From contig CM049315.1 in NCBI GenBank assembly GCA_026874595.1, positions 68,705,916-68,769,915 on the forward strand: DNA of 64,000 nucleotides, given 5' to 3'. The stretch is from Sipunculus nudus (Eukaryota > Annelida > Sipuncula > Golfingiida > Sipunculidae). Made by a program: the position numbers and the translations under genes. Numbering within the stretch: position 1 is the first letter of the stretch; the number at the start of each line of letters is the position of its first letter. Below the pieces are notes generated by a model. It had not been told where the DNA came from and did not search any database. It was given only the letters and a program-made list of their open reading frames with translations. Shown here one piece after another: positions 1-10,770 of the stretch.

Positions 1-77
1 TATCCAGTGAGATACTAATTTACTGAGAGAGCACATGAAAGTGTGTCCACTCATTCGGCCATATTGAACCAGAAGTC
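1..77 (-). mobile_element. 5' end of a minus-strand L1-like LINE (partial)
   Basis: This is the copy 1 counterpart of 49652-49728. Read on the minus strand it starts near base 77 with a diverged form of the same 5' end as the LINE at 4885, and it runs out of the window at base 1. Only 5' untranslated sequence is visible. ORF1 of this insertion would lie left of the window, by analogy with 48722-49652. Confidence 0.55.
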
Positions 78-872
78 TCACCTAAACTTGATGTGAAAGT
101 TCTTGATAAACAAATGTCTTCGCTGTAATCTGAAGACAGGCAAATGTGGACAGAGGCTCTTGGGGCAACGTCAGAGATGTTTGGAATACCCGAGCAGGCG
201 GAGCAAGCCACTCACACGGAAGGGAGACCACTACCTAAGAAATCGGACCAGGCAACCCGTGTGGAGGAGGGTCAACTATTTCATTCGCCGTGGCGTACTT
301 CAGTTAGGACACCTATTTGAGCACCGCATGTGGCTTATCGGTTGACCACGTCTTAGGGAATGTGCACATGTGCACCTGTATCAACCACTGAGATTCCGAA
401 GTATGAGGGCCCAGCAAGTACTTACTGCATCTACCCACCTGCTGTTAGGTCACCCAGTCTACATCTATATGGTTACATGCCCCCGGCAAATCCAACCCGA
501 TTGACGACTTTCTCAGAAGAAGAAATGAAAGGAGAGAAGTCTTATCAGCAGTGGAGACACGAGGTACGCAATCTGATCAGACAGAATCTATATCCAGATA
601 ATCACATCGTACTGGCCATCGTCAAGTCGTTGAAGGGACAGGCAGGACAATTCGCGATCCGTTTGGGGGAGGAGGCAACCTCTGCTGAGATAGTCAGGAA
701 GTTAGACAAGATCTATGGAAATGTGTTACCATCTAAGGTCGGCATGGGACAGTTCTTCTCCGCGAAACAACAGAAGGACGAAACTATAGCAGAGTGGAGT
801 TGTAGGCTGGAGGATTTCTTTTCGCGTGGCAACCAGTCGCTTATTTTTGCCACTGCTGGACCAAACATGTAA
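78..872 (+). pseudogene. PNMA/Ty3-type gag remnant (copy 1)
   Basis: The readable core is 360-872. It contains a capsid-like stretch with FSEEEMKGEKSYQQWRHEV, then NLIRQNLYPDNHIV and SLKGQAGQFAIRLGEEA, then KIYGNVLP and an EWSCRLEDFF helix. This resembles the Gag capsid of Ty3/gypsy elements and the domesticated PNMA/ZCCHC12 proteins. Upstream gag-like sequence (about 103-345) is in other frames. The frame stops just after the capsid (GPNM then TAA at 870), and capsid-tail-like sequence continues beyond the stop with more breaks. A minus-strand LINE abuts the 5' side. It is non-coding as it stands; domestication is not supported because both copies are broken differently. Confidence 0.6.
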
Positions 873-1169
873 ATGTCAAAGTTCTTCAAAGGAATTCGAT
901 GGGAGCAGATCCAAAACGAGATTAGTAATAAGGCTGAGAATGCCACATACGAACTTGAGACCGAAGATGGGAATGAACCACGAAAAACATTGCACCGCAA
1001 TCTGCTTCTTCCGATAGGATATTTGTCTCAGCACACAGCATGACACACAGGATACCAAGAATCAGACAGTTAAACCAACGCCAAAACGTTCGGTTAAAAA
1101 CGGAAGGGTTGATGATACTCTTAGCTCTGAGGAGGAAGATTCTTAGGAGGAACCTGTTATTTTTTTTAT

Positions 1170-1700
1170 GCCACAGCCAAAACCTAGAAGAAAACCGTTT
1201 CCTCAGCGATTTCTAAACTCAAACATTGCAGAAAAGCCAAAACCGACCCCAAGACAACATTCAGCAAGTGAGGCAACGGCGGTTTCAAATGATTGTCATG
1301 AGCTGACTGATAGGACACCAAAGTCAATAGAAAATGAATGACCTGAAGTTTCGCGGGATGCTTTGGAGATTGGTGCTGCCACTAATGCAGACGAAACAGT
1401 TTATACTGACAAAATCGTGGCAGACCTACCGCGTACTTCAGACCAGTCTGTTCCCAGTATGCCAAGACGTTCAAGCCGTACCAGAAAGACGCTAATGTGG
1501 TATGATCCTTGTTCCCATCAACAAACCTGTTACTCACCAAACCAAGAATCCCAAGAGAATTCTGCCATTCGAAACCGAATAGTCAATCTAAAGAAGCTAA
1601 TAGACGCCCTTTCTCCTTTAATGTCATTACATTATATGACATGTATTTACTTAGGTTTCAGCAAAAAACAGTAAAGAATAGAACAATTTATGTAAGATAG
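1170..1700 (+). pseudogene. Probable gypsy pol C-terminal tail remnant (copy 1)
   Basis: The reading frame around 1363-1674 has a polar, Ser/Asp-rich stretch followed by PSMPRRSSRTRKTLMWYDP. A basic RRS(S/T)R motif followed by an aromatic is typical of the end of Ty3/gypsy integrases, just before the 3' LTR. It lies only about 500 bp after the gag capsid remnant, so protease, RT, RNase H and integrase core would be missing. That suggests an internally deleted element. Copy 2 has the same arrangement at 50854-51330. The assignment rests on one short motif; the other possibility is the variable tail of a Gag-derived protein. Confidence 0.35.
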
Positions 1701-2956
1701 GCCCTATGGTATATTGATTTTATTGATATATTCATATCACATGCGTTATATTATGAAATACCTTGGAGAGATATGATAAACCTATGATAATTTTTTACTA
1801 AACAGCGTGAGCGTACTTAACCACATAATGTTTAAATCGCAGAAGTACTAGTATAATTTATGATATCATCATTCATATGTCAAATGGTCATGGTACACTG
1901 TCGTATGCTTTTGAAGACCTAGGATTATTTTATATTGTAATGTATTTGTAATGTGTAAATATCATTATATGCAGGCAACTATCATGTAAGTGATGTTATG
2001 AGATAAGTAACTTGCTGATGAAATTGCCTGGGTTAGTTGATGCTGTCTCCTTCGAATTGATGTATACACATACATGTATCATATATTGTTGCGTGTAATA
2101 CATAGTTAGGTGATACGTAATCCTCTGATCCCAACGACACATGGACTACAAGAACAATAGGCATTACAAGACCATAGAACAAATCCTGTAAGCCAGTAAC
2201 ACCCACCAGGAAACTACTACCAGGCTTCATTTACACCTGAAAAAGGGGGCTGAACCCCCGAAAGCTTGTGTCAAGAGTGACAACACCAGCTAGTCTACAT
2301 AAAGGTATCATATATCTACTTCACTTACTTATATATACAGACTAGCACGGCAATTCAAACCTTATATAGTGTGTCAATGTTAATTCAATATATTGTCATA
2401 ATAACGGTAATATTATCATACACGTACTATTTCGCTAAATGTGGTCCAAAAGGTAAAATATTCTATGACCAAATGTGGTCGTCTGTAATATCGTATACAT
2501 TAGAGTATGTCAGTCTTTATATTTTCATTATACTGGTAATATCATCATAGATATTATTACATGCTTATTTTGCTAAATATGGTCAGAAAGTTTGATTTAT
2601 CAACCAAAGGTGGATATCCGATCAGCTATAATGTTCTCAATGTGTAAACACATTGTAAGTGCCGCACATTATGTTAGCGAAAATTAACTGTAAATTCTGA
2701 AAACTGAGTATGTTGTGTGTGTATTTCCTATTGTACATTTGTCGCCGTTTTAATTGTATATATGACTTGGCAGGCAACTATTGAACTGGAGAGTTCAATG
2801 TCATGTGTTTCTCTCTTTCAAGCGCATTAAACCTGTATAGCACATTCTGTGTTGTGCTTCGGATGGTGTTTGTGACTGAAAGACGTGATCTGTATGTACG
2901 GCCCACTTCCCCTAGCAATTGTTCTTAACAAACCCCGGTGTGACAACTACTGTTAC

Positions 2957-2958
<2 letters not shown>
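1701..2958. other. Non-coding duplicated stretch with a hairpin motif
   Basis: No gene seen. AT-rich sequence shared with copy 2 (51331-52588). At 2235-2263 there is a GGGGGC-TGAA-CCCCC hairpin followed by GAAA and preceded by CTGAAAA. It resembles the 3' structured ends of some retroelements (see findings). Confidence 0.6.

Positions 2959-3013
<55 letters not shown>
2959..3013. repeat. (TA)n microsatellite
   Basis: Uninterrupted TA dinucleotides. The homologous tract in copy 2 (52589-52672) is interrupted and has gained a GA tract. The ORF that crosses it is an artefact of the repeat. Confidence 0.97.
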
Positions 3014-3015
<2 letters not shown>

Positions 3016-4339
3016 AGTGGCGTTTTACAAAAGTACTAAAATATATTACGACACAAGAGTTAAAATTTAATCGAAAAGAAACATTTTCAATTTTCGTATA
3101 AAGTAAGCAATATTTCGCTTCATTTAACATCATTAGGAAGTTTATTGAAAAGAGAACATCCAGATGATGAAAATGCCAAATCAACAAACATTATGTTAGC
3201 ATTCCTTTTCCTTGACTTTCCTGGACTTCAAGCTGGATTTCTATGAAAAACCTAACTCACCAAATTCATTTTCTTCTCAAAAACGTTATTCTACTGCAAA
3301 CAAAAATTTTATTCGAAACATTGTAACTGAAAAGCAAAGCAAAATGAAACTAGAAAGTTGGAATTAATAATGTTATATTCAAAGAACCATACACTGTTAT
3401 TAAAGCATTTATCATGTGTATAAGATTATCGCACAATAACAACAAATGACTGTGTACTTTGTTACCTGTGCAAATTCATGTCCTTGTGTAAAATTATATA
3501 TTAGTTGTGTATTACTGCGGAGTAACAAGTGGCCTTTCATAAATGGTTGGTGCTACATGTTAACATTTTGTCTATCCATGTTATGCATCATCAACTTGCA
3601 TGTGTTTACAAAAGAACAAATGGAAATAAGATTTTACCTACAGATACAACACTACTTAATTGAAAGTAAAATAAAAATGAAGTATGAAATTATTGAATGC
3701 TACCTAATGAGATGTAAAAGCTATCCTACCTGATAATTAACTGCATTCATCATAGCCATTAAATATTCCCTGACTTACATAATCATCATAAAATTCCCTG
3801 ACTTTTCCCTGTCCTTGAAAACATAATATTTTCCCTGACCGCTGGCAACCCTGTACGCAGTTAGAGCCCCGCAGTTTCAACAATATACTATCAGACAACA
3901 CCTACCATGTTTTTTTTTAATTATAGTTTACTACGATATCAGTGCAACAGGATAGGTGAGCGCTGCACATTTCCAAGTTAGGGTTACCTGCTCAATATAA
4001 TTGCCTACTGAGTGGTGCTCAGTGGTGCCATCACCACCGCGCCCCATGCTTCAGACCGTTTCCAAATCAATCCCAACACATGGGCCTTGGGAATCCATAA
4101 ATTAGCAAATAAAGATCAGAATCGGATTCTGCGACCCAAAAAACCCTGAAATTGTTGTATTATTTTTATACCATTTAATTAATTAAGCTTGGTGGATTCT
4201 AGGACTTCTTGTGGCCATTTTTGGATATTCCCAAATTTTACTACTTTCTCCCAGTAGAATGTCTAAGGACTTTTCATATGTTCAGAAGCATATCTTTAGG
4301 GGTACAAAACAAATGGGAGAGCTTTTGTTGCAATTCATG
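3014..4339. other. Non-coding duplicated stretch
   Basis: No supported gene. About 160 bp near 3285-3446 is present here and absent in copy 2. Near 3860 the sequence jumps over the block that copy 2 carries at 53372-56144. The small ORF at 3446-3733 is frame-disrupted in copy 2 and is not supported. Confidence 0.6.
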
Positions 4340-4403
4340 AGAGGTCATGTTACAACATGACTGTACCTCGAGGACGCACGCGGGCTCCCACAGACGCCAT
4401 TTG
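4340..4403 (-). pseudogene. Relic of a discoidin-domain exon (copy 1)
   Basis: Read on the minus strand from an acceptor-like AG at about 4404, the sequence encodes ANGVCGSPRASSRYSH and then hits a stop. The intact exon at 31468-31706 starts GNGVCGRPSAA in the same phase and later has FRASSNYSS. The relic therefore looks like that exon with an internal deletion and later decay. The upstream flanking sequence is also related to that at 31707 onward. The same relic is present in copy 2 at 56640-56691. Confidence 0.5.
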
Positions 4404-4965
4404 CTTCAATGGTTGATAAAAAAGCAGATGCATGAAGAGCTGCATAAACCGGTCTAGTGAAGATTACGAAGAAGATAGATTTACATTATTTTATATGACA
4501 GTATCATCTATATGTTTATAAAGTCAAATTCACCAGACAGCATGATCCTGTATTCCACTTTCAAAGAAAGAAAAGGAAAACATTAAAATATATCGAATGT
4601 TTCCGAATACTCTTTAAAACACGTTTTTAGTTTGGATACTGTATGCGTTCTCTGAGGGGTATCTAAAGTCAAACTTACAATACCGATCGGCCTTGAGATC
4701 CTGGATTGTTATGAACGTATTTCTCAGTGTCAAGTTTAATATACTTTACTTTAAATCCCAGAACAAAACCATTTATTTTCATCGTCGCTGAAGTAGTCGC
4801 AATACAAATAATCCCTATTGAAAAATTAAGATATTGTTATTTAAAACTGACCCAGTATGTAGATTGCTTCACCTATAATTATGAGACATCCGGTTAATGG
4901 CGACACCTAGATAGACGTGTTTCAACAGCGCTCTGACTATTAGTGTCAAATTATTGGAATAACTG

Positions 4966-5804
4966 TTGCCAGAGGATAAAATGTCAGCACAACGCAGACA
5001 AAAAGCAAATGAACAAACTGTGGATAGATATTTGCTAAGAAAAACGAGCCAAATAGTGTCTGAGCAAACGGAAATAAGTGGTGACGTTAACACTGAGGAA
5101 AACATGCCTGAGGTGTTTAATGAAGCGTGCTATAGGAACATCATGGACGCAATTAGAGGCTTACAGACTCAAATAGGTGAGACACGAGACTTTATCATTG
5201 GTCATATCACTAAAGAATTTGACAGTAAACTAAAAGTGATAGAAACAAGTTTAGAAAATGCCCATGAAAACATAGAAGATTTAAAAAGAGAAAACAAAAG
5301 TCTTGCACACAACTCCAGGTTGAACGTACTGCACGAGAAGCAGCTGATAATAAACTTTCTGAAACCAAAAAGGACATAACAAACCTAAAACGTCACACTC
5401 GGGAGTTTAATATACGTGTCCCCGGTATCCCTGAAGAACGCGGTGAAAGGGTGAGAGACAAACTGGTAGATTTTATACATGACCATGGTTTAATGAATGA
5501 TATGAACAAACAGGAAATAAACAAAGAAATCGAATACACTCACAGAACTGGACAAAAACGGAATGGTAAGGTGAGACACATAATTGCAAGACTGCACAGT
5601 AGAGAGAGGAGGAACCAGTTGTTATTAAGGGGAAAACGACGAGGAGAGGAGGGCCGTAATTTAATTCAGGAGGATTTTATCCAGGAGGACTTTGAAAAGC
5701 GAAGAAAAGCGCTGCCGCTGATGCGACAAGCTCACACAGATGGCAAAAAATCCTGTTTCATTAGAGGAGAACTTATTGTTGAGGGGCAAGTAATACCCAT
5801 TTAA
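4966..5804 (+). pseudogene. LINE ORF1 (L1 ORF1p-like RNA-binding protein), frameshifted
   Basis: In L1-type elements ORF1p is a trimeric coiled-coil RNA-binding chaperone that packages the element RNA. The first part (4966-5379) is Lys/Glu-rich with a heptad-like coiled coil around 5190-5330. The second part (5451-5804, extending back to about 5330 in the other frame) has the RRM-like core HTREFNIRVPGIPEE, then THRTGQKRNGKVRHIIARL and a basic C-terminal domain ending GELIVEGQVIPI. The two parts are in different frames, with the shift near 5330. The order and motifs match L1 ORF1p (transposase_22 family). It is upstream of ORF2 in the same element. Confidence 0.85.
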
Positions 5805-6742
5805 CTAATTCAGTGCCCACACACAGGTGGACTCATGTATTAGAAAATGAATAATGGTCTCCAAGAACTTCGTGTGCACTAACCACAAAGATTAGTGATG
5901 TTTTATTTGTTAGATAAAGGTAACCAAGGGTTTTCATAGGTGATATCACCAGGGACAGTGCGCGACCGCGGGAAGTATTGGGGCGACCCCTGTTGGTCGG
6001 ATTGGGGATCAAGTTACAAGTGACTTGTGTGTGCAAACACCTGGCCAACAATTCCTATATTAGGTGTTAGTAAATCTAGACTAAGAACGCAGTAGAACCA
6101 AAATGTAATTTGCGTAAGTTTATTATTTTTCTGTTTCATACTGTTAGTAAATGCCATATATACTCACATTTTCGGTCAGGATTTGTGCAACAAAAGCAAT
6201 TGTCATTTAAATAATTTCTTGAATCTTATCTCCTTCTTTTACTTTCTTATTTAAATAGTTTTATGCATTTTTAATAGTTATTCAGGTGCTATACAGCAGC
6301 AGTTAAAATGAAAATAATGGTGTCAGGAGCGTTGTGATCTATAGTCGTCATACCACATTAACTGTCACTACCAATTCCTGGTATTGTAATTTCTTTTTTT
6401 TTTTTTACACTGCTAGGTAAACTGATTGACAGTTGACAAGGTATTATCATTAATTATAATTATAAACAAGATCAGTATATCTTAGATAAGGTCTGTGATA
6501 CTACCTTGTCTTTGGAGTATATAACCTATGTGGTTGTGTTCTCCAAGGAGCTGTTGTTTTGTACCACACTCACTAACAAACATGTGGGTGCAGCAGATCT
6601 CCAATGTACATTTGTTGTTTGGTTCAGTTAGGTTAATACTCATGATTGGATGGGGTCATTTAGCGGTGGGGGTAGGTCAGGAAGAGATTTTTTTTGTTGT
6701 ATTTAGTTATTTCACTCCACATAATATTTACTATGTTGTTAC
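5805..6742 (+). other. LINE inter-ORF spacer
   Basis: Non-coding sequence between ORF1 and ORF2 of the LINE. The ORFs seen here (5833-6051 minus, 6528-6779 plus) have no recognisable content. Confidence 0.6.
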
Positions 6743-9700
6743 ATGTTTTGTATGTCAAACACAACACTTAAGCTTTTAAGTTTAAATGTTCGGGGTCTCA
6801 ATAACCAACTGAAAAGAAGGTCAGTATTTAGATGGGCAAAAAAAGAATATTGTGATGTACTTCTTCTGCAGGAAACTCATAGTTGTAAAAAAATAGAAAG
6901 TATCTGGAGGAGTGAGTGGCGCGGACAGGTTTTTTACTCGCATGGATCTTCAAATAGTAGGGGAACAGCAATATTGATGAGACAGCAATTAAACACAGAT
7001 TGTGTCAAGTTATTATATAGCTCTAAAGATGGTAGAATTTTGGCTATAAAACTGATAATAGAACAAACTTGTTATGTAATTATGAATGTTTATGCTCCTA
7101 ACTATACTTCAAATCAAATTTCTTTCTTAAAGAATCTCAATAGAATCTTGCAAGAATATGTTTCACTAAATGACATACTTTTCATTGGAGGTGATTTTAA
7201 TGTAGCTCTCAATATAGATTTAGATAGGAGAGGTGGTGCTTTATGTTTAAAAGACTGTGTAAGGAAAGCTGTAAAGAAAATAATGAATCAATATAATTTA
7301 TTGGATATTTGGCGCACAAGGAATCCATTTAAAAGGGAATACACTTGGAGAACAAAAAGTGAAAGCATATCATCCAGGTTAGATTATTGGCTTATAACAG
7401 AACAGTTTCAGGATTATGTAGTAGATGCAGATTTATTCCCATATATCAAATCTGATCATTCCTTTATAAAGTTGGTTATATGCACCGATCTCCTTCACTC
7501 TACAAGGGGTAAAGGATATTGGAAATTAAATAAGTTTTTACTAGAGGATGACCAAATAATCATAGATTTAACTGAATCCATACATACCTGTTTGGAAGAA
7601 TAGAATGATAACAAAGATTATATTAAAATATGGGAGTATATAAAATATAAAGTAAGAAATCTATTTATCAGAAAAGGTAAAGAAGCAAAAAAGTGTTCAA
7701 AAGCAAGAGAAGATGACTTATTGGATCAGTTAAGAAATCTTCAAAATAACTTAGTAAATTTAGATGCAGAGAGTGAAAAGAGAAAAATGGAAAATATACA
7801 AAAAATAAAAGCTGAGTTGGAGGAGATAGATAATCATAAAACACAAGGACTGATACTGAGATCAAAGGTCAGGTGGTTCGAGAAAGGAGAAAAGAGTAGT
7901 AAATATTTTTATAACTTAGAAAAGCATAATGCAGTCAGAAAATGGGTGAGAAAATTAAAAAAGGAAGATGGAGAATTTACTGTTAATCCAAGTGAGATAA
8001 TAAGTTTGGAAAAAGAATTTTATTGTAAGCTGTACTCATCAAATTATAAAAAGTCACTTGAACAAATTGAAGAATATTTGTCAGATATTAAGACTCCACT
8101 ATTATCACAAGAAGAAAATAATTTTCTGTGTAAACGAATTACCATTAGATGAATTATATAATACAGTTAAATCATTTCAAAATAATAAAAGCCCTGGAAA
8201 TGATGATTTGCCTATTGAATTCTATATGAAATTTTGGCCACAAGTAGGTCCTCTGTTAGTGAAATCTTTCAATAAGTCATTTGAGGAGGGTATACGTTCA
8301 GTATCCCAGAGGCAAGCAGTTATAACTTTATTAGATAATAATAAAGACCGTACCTTGTTAAAAAATTGGCGGCCAATATCACTCTTAAATACAGACTATA
8401 AAATTTTATCCAAAACACTTTCTGTTAGACTTTCCAAGCTTTTGCCAAGAATTATACATTCTAATCAGACTGGTTATGTGAAAAATAGATTCATTGGTGA
8501 AAATGTCAGATTTGTTCAAGATTACTGGATTACACAAAAGAAAAGAAAATTCCTGGTATGGTAATTGCATTAGATATGGAAAAAGCCTTTGATTCTTTAG
8601 AATGGACCTTCATGCTGGAAACACTGAAAAAATTTAAAATTAGAGAAACTTTTTTATCTTGGATAAAGCTGTTATACAATGATATAAGCAGTTGTATAAT
8701 TAATAATGGTATAACATCTGGCTATTTTAAAGTTGAAAGGGGTGTCCGACAAGGAGACCCTCTGTCTCCCTACCTTTTTATATTAGCTATAGAAGTTCTA
8801 GCAATTAAAATAAGAAATGATACAGCAATTAAAGGAATTAGAATAGGGGATGAACAAGTTAAACTTCTACAATATGCAGATGATACAATTGCAATTCTTT
8901 CAGATAAAATATCAGGTAGTAACATTTTTAAAACATGATAAATTATTTGGAGAATTTAGTGGACTGAAATTAAATTTAGAAAAATCAGAAGGCATGTGGA
9001 TAGGCAAAAATAAAAATAGTAAGTTGAAACCATTTGGTATTAACTGGCCAGATAAACCAACAAAATTTCTTGGAGTATTTATATCATATGATAAACATAA
9101 ATGTGAAGAGCTAAATTTAGAGGATAAATTAAAACAAACTGAAAAGACTTTGCAGCTCTGGAATCAAAGAAATTTAACAATGCAAGGAAAAATTCAAATA
9201 ATAAAAACATATGTAATATCTAAATTTAATTATTACTTTAGTAATAATAGTATATCAGAAAAATACGTAAATAAACTTAATAAAATTATATTTTCCTTTT
9301 TATGGAATGGTGGGAAAGAGAGAATAAAAAGATCTGTCTTAGTGCAAGAAATAGAAAAAGGAGGTTTGAATGTTCCACACCTTCAGTCACTCTTTTTGGC
9401 ATCAAGGGTGGGCTGGATTAAAAGATTTTTTGAGTGTGAAAACAGACCCTGGAAAGCTTTATGGATTTATAATCTGGAGAAAATTTGTAGAGATATGGAC
9501 ATGTTATTTAATTGTAATTATGAACCTAGCTTATTAAACTTAGAAAATGTTAATAAATTTTATAGAGAGGTCCTACACAGCTGGTACCTCTTAAAGTTAG
9601 ACTTCTATGCAGAGGTGAACATAAAAGAACAGTATGTGTGGCATAACAAGCACTTTATCTTAAATAAGAATACATTCTATTGGGAATCATTTTATAAAGT

Positions 9701-10550
9701 AGGAATACAAAAGGTACAGGATTTATTTGATGTACAGAATCATGTCCTATCTTTTGAGTACTGGAAATCTAGAGGGTTAAAAAGTGTATATTTTATTGAC
9801 TGGTACAATCTAATTTCATTAGCCATAAAACAATGTAAAGTGACTCATGATCAGATAAGTACAATTGTGAAAGGAGACAACGTGGAGTCTGTTAATCATA
9901 TATTAAATAGTTTACAAATTAAAATCCAGAAATCTATTGTGCCATTAAGTAAGTTAAAGTCACATCAGATCTACCAGGTATTAAGAGATAGGATATGTTC
10001 TGTACAACTGACTAAGCCGAAGATATCAAAATATATAACCAATACATCAGAAGATGTATTTATACTTTACCACACAGAGTTTTGTATGATACTAAATCTA
10101 GGATATTTCAATAAATTTCTTAATAATATTTTAGTAAACAATTATTGGCTCATGAAATGGAAAATTCAAGATTTTGATTATTGTACGTTTTGTGAAGGAG
10201 AAGTGGAAACAATTAACCATTTGTTTTGGGATTGTAAGATAACTAGGAAATTTTGGATGGAGTTGAAGACTTGGTGTACCGATCAGTTAATGGAATTTAT
10301 ACTTGATAAGGAAAATGTCTTTTATGGTTCTGCTAAGGATAGTGATATGTATAATGTAATTGTCATACAGGCTAAAAGGTACATTGACCAGTGCAGAAGC
10401 AATAAACAGAAGCTGAATGTTCATAGATTTCAAAACTTTTTATGGGAATATGTAAGAATTGAATATAAAATAGCAGAAAAGAATAAGAAATTAGAATACT
10501 TTAAAAAACGATGGTCATTGTATTTAATTAATCATGAAATGAAATGTTAG
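6743..10550 (+). pseudogene. LINE ORF2 (APE endonuclease plus reverse transcriptase), one stop and three frameshifts
   Basis: ORF2 nicks target DNA and reverse-transcribes the element RNA at the nick. The N-terminal APE-type endonuclease (6743-7603) shows LSLNVRGLN, LLLQETHS, FIGGDFNVAL, SRLDYWLI and SDHS. The RT follows with NKSPGNDDLP, NWRPISLLNTDYKILSK, ALDMEKAFDSLEW, GVRQGDPLSPYLFIL and the YADD catalytic box near 8874. The C-terminal region has a Cys/His motif (CTFCEGEVETINHLFWDC near 10180), as in L1. An in-frame TAG at 7601-7603 and frame changes near 8135, 8540 and 8930 break it; at least the last two lie in A-rich runs. Start is the ATG at 6743, with 6752 an alternative. Confidence 0.92.
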
Positions 10551-10770
10551 AGAAAGGCTATATATTTAATTTAATTTTTTTTTATTTATTTGGTATCTAG
10601 ACAGTTTGGTGAATTTAGAATTGTTCATATGTTATAAATTTTGTCTGTTTCATTTTAATATTTGTATCATATTTGGTGTTTCTTTGATGTATAATTTGTG
10701 GAGTGAATAAAAAAAAAAATAAAAAAAAATTGAATTGAAAATAAGTGAAAAAAAAAACAAAAAAAAAAAA

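Larger units (their letters stand above)
4885..10770 (+). mobile_element. L1-like LINE, nearly full length, present only in copy 1
   Basis: A two-ORF non-LTR retrotransposon of about 5.9 kb. The boundaries come from the empty site in copy 2 (57165/57188). It starts GACATCCGGTTAATGGCG and ends in an A-rich tail after an AATAAA-like run near 10707. ORF1 is at 4966-5804 and ORF2 at 6743-10550, separated by about 940 bp of untranslated spacer. No target-site duplication is seen; instead 22 bp present in the empty site is missing, so the insertion came with a small target deletion. One stop and four frameshifts make this copy inactive as read. The ORF1 type and APE-type endonuclease fit the L1/Tx1 group. 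Confidence 0.93.

Noticed and set aside
2912-3187. ORFs made of Ile-Tyr repeats across TA tracts (also near 32574, 32867, 36132, 37523, 52582, 63068)
   Set aside because: Artefacts of (TA)n read as codons.
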